Shown here piece by piece: positions 22,751 to 33,835 of a stretch of DNA of 64,000 nt. Below the pieces are notes generated by a model, which worked only from the letters and a program-made list of their open reading frames with translations, searched no databases and was not told the origin of the DNA. The stretch comes from Leptodontidium sp. MPI-SDFR-AT-0119 (lineage: Eukaryota > Ascomycota > Leotiomycetes > Helotiales > Leptodontidiaceae). The stretch covers positions 2,294,001 through 2,358,000 of the forward strand of contig JAHLEZ010000002.1 of the NCBI GenBank assembly GCA_020726505.1, read 5' to 3'. The translations under genes were made by a program, and so were the position numbers. Position 1 is the first letter of the stretch. Each line of letters begins with the position of its first letter.

Positions 22751-25203
22751 GCTCCCTGTCCCGCGAATTGGAGTAGGAAAACGTCTGTTAAATCATTTGC
22801 ATTGGTTGGCCCGGCTGACAATTGGGCAGTGTAGGAATGAAGGATACCCTCCATTGAAGTGTCCAAGGCCAATGAACTGGAGAGCTGGATCTGGAAGGTC
22901 GCGAGGGTATCGGAGCACGTCACTGACGCTTGCGTGGTTCGAGGTGGCCCTGAAGTTCGGCCCCCAACTCCAGTCTGGCCAAATACCAATGCCCTAAAAG
23001 TCCGTGAAAGTCTAAGCGATTGATAGTTGTGATTAAGGTGTAGTTGTATTTATCAATGTTGATGTTGAAGATATACAATTGAGCAAGATGGGAGAAACTG
23101 GGACGATGTTGGACTTGTGTTGGGAAGGAAAAGAGGATGTTATTTTTAGCATGAAGCTAGCGTTTGCTGACTACTCAGCATCTATTTCAGTGCTGCTCCT
23201 CGGTCTCTTCTCCCAATCAACATAGGATATTTGGGATCCAACAAAATCTTCCCAGCGTAACGCTTTCCTGAGTGGGTAAGAGATTCAATAAATTCGGGAC
23301 TCTTTGTGTTTGTCACATTGACCAGAACAAGTACGGTCCTCTAGCATTGCCGACGAATTCCAGGTTGGCTAGGTCTCCAATCTCTGGTATTTGGTAGCAG
23401 CGGGAATTGTCTGGAACCCTGGAATTTTCGTTGAACCTTCTCTGATTACTTTTTCCTTTTCTATGCAGCCGAACACGGCTGACATTTTCCGTTTTACCCT
23501 ATCAGACTGCAGTTCTACAGCTCTCAGCCTTCAATCTGCGCCTCTCTCAAATCAGCTAAATTTCTGTTTGTTACACAGAGTGATATTTCAGGCAGCTCTC
23601 AATGTCAAGAATTATTGTTTTTTGTAATATTTGTTATGTCATCTGTCTATTCGGCGAATGGCCTCGCCTGCCTTCTCAACTTTGTGTCCTGTCTTTTCAT
23701 GTCCAGATCCAGAGGGCTGATCTCGGGTTCTGGATCCCCGTCTGCTTTCACAACCACCATCTCCACAATCCATTCGTCTGTTACAATTCAATCAACATCG
23801 GATCTACACAATCTTCTCAAACTCGATGATTTCCATCCATCTTCCTTCATGGTCATAGCTCGTACCTCCTGCCACTAACAATCCTCCTCCTCTCCCTCCT
23901 CCTACATCTCTCGCGCCCCACACCCTCGAACCCCCCATCATGCTCCATAGTCCCTCTACCATCTCTCTCCAACCTCAAATTGCCATCTTCTACCATGATC
24001 GTCGCGTTTCCCAACGTTTTACTATCCTGCTTGACTTCCGCGCTCCATTTCGAGACTCGACTCGTCAGACCACCTGCTAGACCCGCAATGATGGCGCTGA
24101 TGCAGATGATAAGTGCGAACTGGAGGATGATTGTAGATTTGCGAGAGAGAGTCATTGGATTTTTCCTCGACCTTGTGTTTCGGTATGAAACGATTTCCGT
24201 CTTTCAAATTCGAAGTGTGCTTCTGTACTTTGGATGGTGAACGTGACTGAAATGATGCAGTCTCTGAATACCGATGTTCGATGTAATTGTTTGCTTTGAA
24301 AGCTGTAACTATGCTGTAATTGAAATACAGGAGGCTCATATTTCGCGGGACCTAATACTATATATACCGCCCGACCTCGAACGATTTCCCTCAACATTCG
24401 TTGCCGACACATGCGTGATATTTCTGGCTCCTTGCTTCAATCGGCTGATGAGCCGTACACTTTACATGCGCCATGACACACTGTCACCTCACCTCATGTC
24501 ATGGTGACCTAAATGGAGATCTGAAGTGCTATTCCGTGAAGTGGTGTTATTTCGCGGGGAGGTTGCCGAACAGGTGATGGCAAGTATCAGGTGCTTTTTT
24601 TTCTCCAAAATAGCTCATTGAAAATAAAGTGGAATTTTCAATATAGAACTAACTTTAGCTTGACTCTAAGCCTTCTTTATCTAGCACTGCGTTAGGAAAT
24701 TAAATAGTATTATTAAATTATTATGATTTTTTGAAGTTATTGCCCAGGGCAGTTGTAGGCTGAGGGGACTGTCACATCTATCTGTCCTGTCACAGGTAGC
24801 TGCTCGCTTAGCACTGCACCTCACCTAATTGGGTTCTACCACTGTATACCGCTCTCAGGAGAACAACTTCTCCTGATTTCCTTCCGTAATTTAGATAATA
24901 ATTAATCACTTTTAATTCTACCTATCTCAACTGCTCGCAGCGCTCGACCACTTCTGTATAATAACATTGTTGTATTAAGTGGATCTTGCTAAGCGGGGAT
25001 ACATTTTGCCAAGTTTAAGAAAGGCGGGGACTTGCAGAAGATTTTTGAAAGATTCAGCTTGCAAGCCTCCGAGGCTGATATGCAGAAGCAAGCAACATCC
25101 ACAAGCCATGGCTCTCGCCCTCAGCAATGACCACTAACTCCACTACTGGAAGTGACGTAAAGGGCACCGAATTGACGAATCGTCCCCCTCCACCGAGGCC
25201 CGC
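22751..25203. other. Intergenic region, 2.5 kb, with an AT-rich part
   Basis: The only candidate gene here is the small frame at 23853-24155. Bases about 24590-24970 are clearly AT-rich, with runs such as AAATTAAATAGTATTATTAAA, and hold no open frames. This may be an old RIP-treated repeat, but no ends are visible. Confidence 0.4.
23853..24155 (-). CDS. Hypothetical 100-residue protein with one N-terminal hydrophobic span
   Basis: A single uninterrupted frame starts MTLSRKSTIILQFALIICIS, a basic start followed by a strong hydrophobic segment at about residues 9-29 that could be a membrane anchor or signal sequence. The remainder is polar and ends in an Arg-rich tail (RRRERRRIVSGRR). I do not recognise a family. 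The frame could be a chance event in a non-coding stretch. The clean signal-anchor pattern is the only support. Confidence 0.3.
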   Translation of the reverse strand: MTLSRKSTIILQFALIICISAIIAGLAGGLTSRVSKWSAEVKQDSKTLGNATIMVEDGNLRLERDGRGTMEHDGGFEGVGRERCRRRERRRIVSGRRYEL

Positions 25204-26156
25204 CTACTTCCTCAGAGATGCACCACTCATCAATCTCAACATCCTCTTCCTCTCCTCCTCCGTAAAATCCTCATATTCCCCCTTCCTCGCCTTCTTAAAC
25301 CCCTTCCTCTCCCACTCCTTGAAGTGCTCCACTGTAATCTTATGCCACGGCACATTCAAGTCCTTCGACACGCGATCCTTCCAGTAATCCGTTCCTCTAC
25401 AATTCTTCGTGTCCGCAGGAGCCTCTCCTTTCTCAAAGAATATTTCCGCCATCTGCTGGCTCTCGGACTGTGCTCTGGCAATCGCTTTCTCCATCCCATT
25501 TACTATCCTGCTTTTGTTGTACCCTTTTGGCTTCATCCAGTCGGCTACTTTGTGGTAGTCGAGCTGGAACCCGGATTTGTCGTATGTGGGGGAGCCGTTG
25601 GGGCCTTTGTCGAAGCATACATACAGTCTATGGAACAGGAAGGTCAATAGCGGAACATATGACGCTGATCAAGGGGTCTAAAGCACACGGAATCATACTC
25701 GTGAAATGTATGGTCTTCGTTCTCCCGAATGAATTTCTTATACTCTTCATTCTTCTCGTAGGCCGTCTTTCGGACTTTCTTTCCAGGCTCTCCTTTGAAA
25801 GGCTTGATATCCGGTGTGACAGAGCGTCGTTCTTCTTTGATAGGTCCATCGCGTCCTGGAGTATGCTCTCGGTTCTCTTCAGTGGCTTCTTCGGCAACTG
25901 CCTTCGAATCCTGGATGTTCTCTTTATCGTCTCCAGCGGGGATTGCTTCTTCTGCCATCAGCTTCTCACCGACACCCAATTTCCTAGATTTGTATGCCGG
26001 TGGAGGGCAGACATTCTCCTTATCCTTCTCAACTGGAGTTTCATCCTCCGCCTTCCTCTTCGTCCCCGTGGAACCAAAGTCTTTAGTGTTGGAAGCCGAC
26101 GCGGCCTGGCCATTGCTTTCGGCCACGACAGGTTCGCCACTGGGGAGTGAGACCAT
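25204..26156 (-). CDS. Highly charged protein of unknown function
   Basis: Exon 1 (26156-25699) and exon 2 (25627-25204) join in frame across a 71-base intron (GTATGA...CATAG) to give 293 residues. The first 110 residues are disordered and rich in Glu, Lys, Ala and Pro, with a probable nuclear signal (GTKRKAEDE). The second half is more ordered, with VADWMKPKGYNKSRI, a GTDYWKDRV stretch and a very basic helix near the end (FKKARKGEYEDFTEEERKRM). I know no domain that fits. The start at 26156 (MVSLPSGEP) is preferred to the in-frame ATG at 26216 because the extra 20 residues are hydrophobic and unlike the rest. A nuclear role is a guess from composition. Codon use and the clean splice make a real gene likely. 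Confidence 0.7.
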
Positions 26157-27213
26157 TTTGATTGTGCTGTAGAGCAGGAATGCAAGGAATGATTTGAATT
26201 CTTTAGACAGAAGCAAAAGGAGAACAGGAATTGTGCCGTGGTTTTGTGTTGCCCGTAACGTTTATTTACTGATGACGTTGATTGCTGCGGGTCTGTGGAG
26301 ATCGAGATCGGGAGACGCGTTGACGCGTCGATTGCACGTGACCAATACTTGTTCTGGCTTACTCTAGGCACGCAGCAAGTCTTAGGTCGATAAAGACAAG
26401 TGATTAGTCTCTAACTAATTGAGTCCGAGGAGCTGCGATTAGAGCATCGTTCGATCAAGGTTGAGTTGCACCACAACATCTCAAGCAGTTTGTAGCACCT
26501 ATACAAGGCTGTCAGTGACAGTTGTAAACAAATGACGAAATTGAGTATGTTTTCAATTATGTGGTGGATACTTTCAGATGGGACGAGAGCAGTTTGAAAA
26601 AGCAGCGAAATATTTGGAGAAGAAAATTCATTGCAATTACCTTTCATTTAAATGATGCAACCAAAACCCATGAGAAGTGGTTCAATTGTGATAAGAACTT
26701 AAGCGAGTTCTCTCAGACCCAAACGGTCAGACCATGATCACGAGCTCGCGACCACCAACCCTTCCACGACCTCAAACTCATCCTAGCACCCATCAAAGCT
26801 TAACCGCTCTCACCCATCCTCCGATCTCCCGAGCCTTAAGCCCCAAGCTCGAAACATTCAGGCGTCCAAACATCAAACATCAAACAACCGCTGGTGAGCC
26901 AAACAAAAAAGCTTCGCGAAGCGAGCCCCTGGCCCCGTTTCAAGTGACGCAGGTACACCTCCTAGCCGCCCCAGCCTGAGAACCTCCAACAAGGCTGAGA
27001 CACTGGATGTTCGCAAAGACAAGAGATAAGGTCGGAGAGAAGATGTATATATTGCTGGTCTGTCGCAATAAAATAGTATTGTCCATTCAAGTACATCCCA
27101 TAAAATTCTCCTCGTGCTCACATTTGAAAAAGCTTCAGTCTGAGGTCGGCTCTTGTTATTTCGATCAATTCGTCACAGATCTAGGACTGGCGAACAAATA
27201 ACATCACTTCAAG
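26157..27213. other. Intergenic region
   Basis: About 1 kb between two outward-pointing genes. No gene or repeat is supported. A CA-rich leader-like stretch lies at 26730-26900. Confidence 0.4.
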
Positions 27214-27951
27214 ATGCGCACCACACTCTTCACCCTCCCCCTCCCCCTCCTAGTCCTCCTCACGCAAACCCTCGCCTTCCCAGCACCAGCATCAGGAAAC
27301 ACACCCTCCCTCTTAGATGCCTACCTAGATTTCAACCGAGACCTCTCTCAATCCTCCTCCTCCTCCCCAGGCCTAGCAGTAACCCACGCCACAATCCCCT
27401 CAAACGCACTACCCGTCTCATTCAACGCCCACGCCAACACACGACGAGGGTTGAACGCAGATTTAGAACCACAGATCCCCCTCTCCCTCGCTCTACCGTC
27501 AAGTCCATCTTCAACTGAGGGAAAAGATATAGCAGGAGAGGTTTGCAAGCCACCACAACTATCCAAAAAGGAGACGAAGAGATGGATGAGCGTCTTAACG
27601 GCAGATATGCTGTCCCTACATCGCAACGGCATCGCATTCCCCTACTCCGCAAACACGCACTGTTCTGCGGGCGTGGAGTTGACGACGCGGACGGAGATCG
27701 CGGAGACGGGGTTTAATGCGAAACTCAAGCTTTCGCTTGCTCCAGTGGGGAGGGATGTGCATGGGATGAAGAAGGGGCATTTCGTTAGTTTGTTGGAGAG
27801 GATTGGGGGTGCGGGATTGGAGTTTGGAGGGGAGGGGGCGGAGGTTGAGGGGGAGGAGAGGAGGGGTGTGTTGGAGGGTGTTAGTGGGGATGTGGAGTTT
27901 GTGGTGAGGTTTGTTATTAGTCCAGTACTGGAAGGTGGGTGTGTGGCTTGA
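27214..27951 (+). CDS. Secreted protein of unknown function
   Basis: A single exon encodes 245 residues starting MRTTLFTLPLPLLVLLTQTL, a typical signal peptide with likely cleavage near residue 21 (ALA-type site before FPAPASG). The mature part has a Ser/Pro-rich stretch (about 45-60), two cysteines seen in its centre (EVCKPPQ and NTHCSAGVE) and a third near the C-terminus (EGGCVA). No catalytic motif is visible. The size and the low cysteine count do not match classic small cysteine-rich effectors. The 3' half is Gly/Glu-rich with GGAG repeats at the DNA level. It lies 215 bases from the end of the convergent ABC transporter gene. The coding call is good; the function is open. Confidence 0.75.
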   Translation: MRTTLFTLPLPLLVLLTQTLAFPAPASGNTPSLLDAYLDFNRDLSQSSSSSPGLAVTHATIPSNALPVSFNAHANTRRGLNADLEPQIPLSLALPSSPSSTEGKDIAGEVCKPPQLSKKETKRWMSVLTADMLSLHRNGIAFPYSANTHCSAGVELTTRTEIAETGFNAKLKLSLAPVGRDVHGMKKGHFVSLLERIGGAGLEFGGEGAEVEGEERRGVLEGVSGDVEFVVRFVISPVLEGGCVA

Positions 27952-28166
27952 GGGAGGGAGGAGTTGTGATGAGGTCGGTGGAGTAGGGACGAGCTGCATG
28001 GATAACTTCGTAATGTAATAGTGTCGAATCAGCGTCTGTTTGTGTTCGGGCGCCAAGGTGAATAGATGATAGACAGATGGCGTAATGGGAGATCTTAGAA
28101 TAGATAGTTTCGATTTATATCTTATATCTTATACGTCCCTGCCAGACTTGTGCAACACACCCATAC

Positions 28167-30526
28167 TTAAGCAGCGCTCAACTCAGCAATCCTCCTCTCA
28201 ATCTCCGGCACCTGTCTAAGATGCATCTCCAAGTCTTCCCTCTCATCCTCGAGCTTCAACCTCTTCTCGGCATCCAATTGCGTAAAGATGTATTTACCCT
28301 GCCCATCAAACTGCAAGATCTTGCTGTGGTATTTCCACAAACTCCTCCGATGGCTGACCGTCATGAGTGTGATTCCCAGGGCTTTCGCATGGTCGTACAT
28401 GACTTTCTCCATCTCAAGAGTCACGGATGATGTACATTCGTCTAGGATGGCATATTTGGGACGGTTGTAGAAAAGGCGTGCCATTGCGACTCGTTGTTGC
28501 AAGCCGCCGGATAAAACGTCCCGCCATTCTGCTTCGGCGTCCCAGCCGTTGGGAAAAGAGTCGACTAGATGGTCGAGATCGAGGATACGGAGGATGGAGA
28601 GGAGGTCTGCATCGGTGATTCCTTTGCTGCGCATGATGCGGAGGGAATCTGGGTAAATGATTTGTTGGCGTAGGGAACCCGCGCTGAGGTACGGTCTTTG
28701 AGGGACATAGAAGACTTGTGAAAGAGGAGGTTTGCGGACGGTGCCACCGTAGACAGGCCATAGCCCACCTAGGATGCGGAATAGCGATGACTTTCCGCAA
28801 CCGTTTGGTCCAACAACTAGAACGTGGTCACCACGGTTCATGGAGAAAGACAACGCTTTCACTAGAACACTACCACCAGGTGTGATGATAGGTCTAAAAT
28901 GTCAGTCAAAAAACCGATATTCAAGGAGCTTCAAACTTACACATCGATAAATTCAATGTCTTCACTCTCGATCACTTTGCCACGACCTCGCATCAATTCC
29001 AGCTGCTCGCCGCCATTGTCATCAGAGACAAGTGTCTTCTCGAAGCGGCCGGCTTTGATATCATCCATGACATCCAAAAGGGTCGCAACACGGGATGTAT
29101 ATCCCGCAAGTTCAGTCACTTCCTTGTACGAGAACATGACTCGACCAAATGCATCGGAGCTGGAGAGCAAAAGTCGTCTGTTGGTGACGAAACTTTCTGT
29201 TCTGTCACCCATAGTTTGAGCAGATGCCCCTGGGATTTTGAAAAATACTGGGACACTGCAAAGAACGAGCCCAAGAGCTCCCCATACATATTTGATGATG
29301 AAGTCCTGCCCACAATTAGCACCAAATCAACAAAAGATCAAAGAAGAAAGCCCACCTCCATTATGCCGTGGGTAAATCGCCGCCGTAATATATCTTGACA
29401 CGTTAGCCAGAAATTATCGGAGTGAGAGTTAGACTTACAGTTGACATGCTTGATCAAAGTAAAGTATCCCTTGTCTAATGTATCTTTCTCTGCCTCGTGG
29501 CCATTGTACAATGCGATTTCTTCACTGTAGTCTATTAACCTAGAATGCTCGAACCGAAATTCGCCTTCTAATCTTGCTTCATCCGCAACGTATTTTCCGA
29601 ATGGGGGTGTCAATGCCCGCATAACATTCGCGGACAGCTGGACCAATAGCGACATAAAGAACAGGCCTGGAGATGTTAGCTGGGCTCTTCAACCACTTCT
29701 GACCGAGTCTTACCCTCACCACCAACACTTTTCGACAGAGAATAATTGTATATCAACATATCCAATGTTGGCTTCGCCAAGTTCCCATAGAGCTCTGCCA
29801 GACTGTTGGAGAACTTGGAAACATCCACAGTGATCAACTGATCTGCGTTCTTTATCCGATCGTCGAGCGCAGAGAGAGAGTAAAATGTCATATTCGAGAG
29901 GTATTTGTCGTGGATGTAATTCGTTAACCGTGTCCGGTACTGAAGTGAAAGTTTACACTGATGGTAGGAAAGCTACAGCAGAGTTAGCATAGTTTCTGCG
30001 AGAAGTGACACAGACATACCATGGAATTGGTAAATGTTGCCGGCACAGCAATCACCATCCACCATACAATCCCAATCAAAAAGTCTTTCCCCTTCCCTCT
30101 AACCAGACTGGAAACAAGAGCACCATCCATAGCCGCAACCTTCAAGCTGATCAGAGTCCTGATAATCAGGAAAATGCTGTGGCTAATCAACAGCCGGAAC
30201 TCTTTACTCCTCCATCCTGGTATACATATCCTCAGCAACCTAAATAGGTTCTTGAAGAACTCCCTATTCAATTCCACCTTCTGCCTCTTTGTCGCCTCGC
30301 CATGGCCCAGCGCAGTAGATCCCCGCTGTCTCTTCTCTGCTTGTCTGATAGCCGCAGCTTTCTGTTCCGAGATGGCGGATCGTATGCGATTGAGGAGGGC
30401 GAAAAAGAGGGTTAGGTAGACGGTTCGAGAGATCTTCGTGCGGTGTTTGAGATAGAGGTCAGTGAACTTCGAGATGATGCTCTTGATAGTGCGATCAGGA
30501 GGGAGGAGTTTGGATTGCGCTGCCAT
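28167..30526 (-). CDS. pxa2: Peroxisomal ABCD half-transporter for long-chain acyl-CoA (Pxa2-like)
   Basis: ABCD half-transporters dimerise in the peroxisome membrane and import very-long-chain acyl-CoA for beta-oxidation. Six exons (30526-30020, 29972-29714, 29666-29439, 29393-29356, 29305-28941, 28893-28167) give 707 residues. The membrane domain holds the family stretch [20 protein letters not shown]. The ATPase domain has Walker [10 protein letters not shown] (494-502), Walker B ILDE ending at D617-E618, and the H-loop in TVSHRRSLW. The signature motif reads LSGGLQQR (593-600) where LSGGE-(K/R)-QR is usual, so the Glu is replaced by Leu. The third intron is 45 bases. Length and the ending [11 protein letters not shown] suit the shorter fungal partner (Pxa2) rather than Pxa1, but this needs a tree. 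Confidence 0.92.
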
Positions 30527-31455
30527 GGTGGATGATCGAAGGGAGAGAGGTTGTGGACTGTGGGGAAAATCTGGGGAAGTTAATCAATGCTGCGATGCGC
30601 AGCTCTTGAATCCGGGATCATGAGAGGGTACCCGAGATTGGGATCATATCGCAGACGTCGAGGTATAGATTGTAGCTGGTTGGACTGACTTGAAGCTATT
30701 CTGTAGTGTTGTGGTGGTTGTGGTAGAAGGAAGGTTTAGCAGTCGTCGAGGATGGAATGGATTGTTGATATCCATGTTCTCCTCGGCTTGCAAGGATCGT
30801 GTGCCTGGCCATGGAATTTCACATGCCACCAAAATTTGTTCGCCGCATGACTTCAAAAAATTGAATCGCAGAATATCATAAGATCCTGCTTGCCTATTGT
30901 TACTGCAATACTATACTAATACCAGAGAGTTCGTCCAATGCGTCGAAGATTTTATACAGCAAGCAGCACTGGGAAATTTCTCCTGGATGGGGCAATCACT
31001 TCCAAAATCGAGCAAGATCACGTGGCTCTCGGAAAAATACCCAGCAAAACACCTACCTGGAACGGGACTTCTCCTGCTCACCGTCACCCTCTCTCATCAG
31101 CTCGAAGATCTTCCGTCTCCTACCTTCGCACTGGATTCGACAAATTTGACACCGTGGTTCTTTTGGGCGGCATATTTAAGTGGTTGGGAAACTTCAAGCG
31201 AAGGTTATCGATCCGCTAATGTTCTTATTGGATCTCGCGTGAGGTCGCTGATGGTTCTTTCTTTTAACTCCAACCTGCTTTCTTGCTGCTCAGGATTCCA
31301 CCTGTATTTTCTTATAATCTCGTCCGATATCACCATCTGCCTATCTATCAAGGCAGGCAGTCATGATTAACTATAGCGACATTGTTAAAATATGGGATCT
31401 ATCAAACCCCAGCGACGGGAGAAGTCTGACGATTGGGATTTCTTGAACAATTGGG
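30527..31455. other. Intergenic region
   Basis: This holds the promoter of the ABC transporter at its left end and the 3' side of the FAD monooxygenase at its right end. Short plus-strand frames around 30900-31370 overlap in several phases and show no domain. Confidence 0.4.
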
Positions 31456-32739
31456 TTACTTCTGCCACTCGTCCCCAACTTCCTTCCTGACATCATATCC
31501 ATAACTCCAGTCCCTGATCTCCTGATCAGCAATACCATAAGATAACTTCTCAACATAAAACCTCTCCCCCTTACTTCCTCCCTCAACTACTCCTTCACAG
31601 GCCAAAGCCCGATCTCTAGCATCCTTTCCCTCTCCTTCCTTCACATGCAACATATTTCCAGCATGTAAACTAGCATCCCTCACAGCCTCAGATCTCCTCT
31701 TCCTAACTCTCTCAAAAACGCCCATCGCATGCGCCAATCCACCTCCCCTGCTCTCCATCAAAGCCACACATTCCGTCAACGTCTCCGCATCCTCCACTGC
31801 CAATGAGACGCCCATCGACAAGTAAAAGGCCATAGCATGCGCCGCATCACCCACCAGAACGAACTTCCCCGAATCCGAAACCCATTTCGCTAACGACTTG
31901 ACTTGATAAACCGGCCAATTCTGCACCTCCGGCTTTGTAGCCACCAGTAAAGCTTGCAAAGTAGGCGAGACATCCTTGAACGTCTTGCTGATTTCCGTTT
32001 TATACTCCTCGGATGTCCAACCCGTGGTATCGACATCATCGGGATGTGAAAGCACAATGTTGAGCATTTGAGCATTCTTCACGAGATAGGTCATCACGGA
32101 TCTATCGTCTCCAGTCCAGCAGTTGCAGTTGTAATCTTGTCCAAGATGTGCTGTGAGGGGATTTGCTTTCAGGGCTTCCACGGGAGCCATGAGTCGATAT
32201 GCAGCCCATCCAGTTTTCTCTTCCCATTTTTCATCCGCGTTCCCTAAGAAAGCTCCTCTTGCGAACGACTTGATGCCATCTACTGCAATGACAAGATCGG
32301 CTTTCAACACCTCCCCACTTTCCAACGTCACCCCTCCACCTTCAAAATCATATCCTACGACTTTACAGCCCAGCCTAACCTTCACACCGGCTTTAACACC
32401 ATGCTCATGTAAAATGCGATGGATATCCGCTCGATGGATAACCAAATACGGGGCTCCATATCTATCCTGGAACTCCCGGAACGACACTGAAGCAAGCAGT
32501 GAATCATCCGTATCTCGACGAATATTAAAGGAAGACGGTAAGACGGCGTGAGAGAGGATATCAGGTCCAAGACCCCATTTCCAGAACGACCGCGTGGCGT
32601 TGGGTGTCAATTGAACGCCGGCGCCGATTTCAGCAAGCGTGGGGGAGGCTTCGAGAACGGTTACGGCGTGCCCTGCGAGGGCAAGGGAGAGAGCTGTTGA
32701 GAGGCCGCCTATGCCGGCGCCGACTATAATGATTTCCAT
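31456..32739 (-). CDS. FAD-dependent aromatic-ring monooxygenase (salicylate hydroxylase type)
   Basis: This is a single-exon, 427-residue group A flavoprotein hydroxylase that uses NAD(P)H and oxygen. The FAD dinucleotide-binding motif GAGIGG lies at residues 7-12. The DG motif is at 154-155 (AVDGIKSFAR) and the GD motif for the FAD ribityl at 297-303 (GDAAHAM). These three motifs in this order define the UbiH/salicylate-hydroxylase group. After GDAAHAM the usual Pro-rich loop (PP or P.LGQG) reads AFYLSMGVSLAVEDA, which is an unusual change near the active site. The likely substrate is a phenolic acid, such as salicylate or a maleylacetate-pathway aromatic, but it cannot be read from sequence. 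There is no neighbouring ring-cleavage enzyme, so no pathway is implied by context. Confidence 0.9.
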   Translation of the reverse strand: MEIIIVGAGIGGLSTALSLALAGHAVTVLEASPTLAEIGAGVQLTPNATRSFWKWGLGPDILSHAVLPSSFNIRRDTDDSLLASVSFREFQDRYGAPYLVIHRADIHRILHEHGVKAGVKVRLGCKVVGYDFEGGGVTLESGEVLKADLVIAVDGIKSFARGAFLGNADEKWEEKTGWAAYRLMAPVEALKANPLTAHLGQDYNCNCWTGDDRSVMTYLVKNAQMLNIVLSHPDDVDTTGWTSEEYKTEISKTFKDVSPTLQALLVATKPEVQNWPVYQVKSLAKWVSDSGKFVLVGDAAHAMAFYLSMGVSLAVEDAETLTECVALMESRGGGLAHAMGVFERVRKRRSEAVRDASLHAGNMLHVKEGEGKDARDRALACEGVVEGGSKGERFYVEKLSYGIADQEIRDWSYGYDVRKEVGDEWQK

Positions 32740-33835
32740 GTTGGAGAAGTATTTTGATTGTACGGAGTACTCGTAAACAGATTAGATTGCACTGTTTCGA
32801 GTTAAGGGTTGGTGTTGTAAATATGGCTGGGCTTGAGCCCTGGAGATGAAAACGCAAATGCCGAGAAAGTCTATTTAGACTTTGACGTGTCTAGCGGGTA
32901 TGCTCGTCGGAACGGGTCGGATAAGCAAGGATTATGATATCCGAACCTTATCGACCTTGATAAACACAATAGCAGGGTCTTTCCTCGACAGGAGATGATG
33001 ATGTTCATGTTGACTCGAGATTTGAGGTAAGCCACGGCGTCTCAAATCGGGCCATCTCTGCTTACTGCTATGTGGGGATGACACCGTACTGGATGTCAGC
33101 TTTGGAGTAAAGATTAACAAGGTGCTGGCTTGCCGCCCAATGAATCGAATAATACCCCAAAGCGCGATGTACAAATCTGTTGGGTTGAATATTGGTTTGA
33201 GGGGGGTTTTCTCGTCGCTCTGTTGTTGATATTGTTTTGTAAGCGAGCTCGGAAGGACTCAGCGGGGTTGTTTCAGGCGCCTTCGCTAAAGTTCACTGTG
33301 TCCAGGCGGCAAGCTAGGCTTTGAACACTGTTGCCTCAGGGACTCATGCCTGTAAGTCGGGACTTGCTCCTTTAGCACCAAGTCTTCAACGCAGCAACAA
33401 CGAAAATCTAAATATGTACTTTTCTTTCAAGAAAATGTGTATTTTTATCTCTCGGTTGAATTGCTAGGTAAAGAATTATTTCGGCGCTACGCAGAATTTC
33501 TACCTAGGTAGAAGAAGCAGCAGTAGAAGCCTGATCATGCCACAGAAAGTGAATCTTATTCTCTATCCCCTGAACATGGTCTTGTTATGGCCTCCCAATT
33601 TGCCGAAACGTATCGTCCATCTACATATGTGACGGCGACGGGCAAGTACTGAATCGTACCGCTGGCCGAAAGAAATAAAAATGTATGAGAAATATCCTCC
33701 ACCGAAGGCAAACAGGTGGCAAGCAGGTCGCGAGCATCAAAATGCAAAACATCATCACGCTCGCTGATGCAAAACGCCAAATCCAAAGTATCGCTCAGAA
33801 TATCCATCAAGCCGTAAGATGCCATGTCCAGGCTC
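32740..33835. other. Intergenic region
   Basis: About 1.1 kb between the monooxygenase promoter and the end of the RBR ligase gene. No gene is supported. AT-rich at 33400-33480. Confidence 0.4.

Noticed and set aside
25470..26150. 226-codon plus-strand frame with hydrophobic segments
   Set aside because: It is antisense to the charged-protein gene; Lys/Glu codons read backwards give Leu/Phe/Ser-rich pseudo-membrane text.
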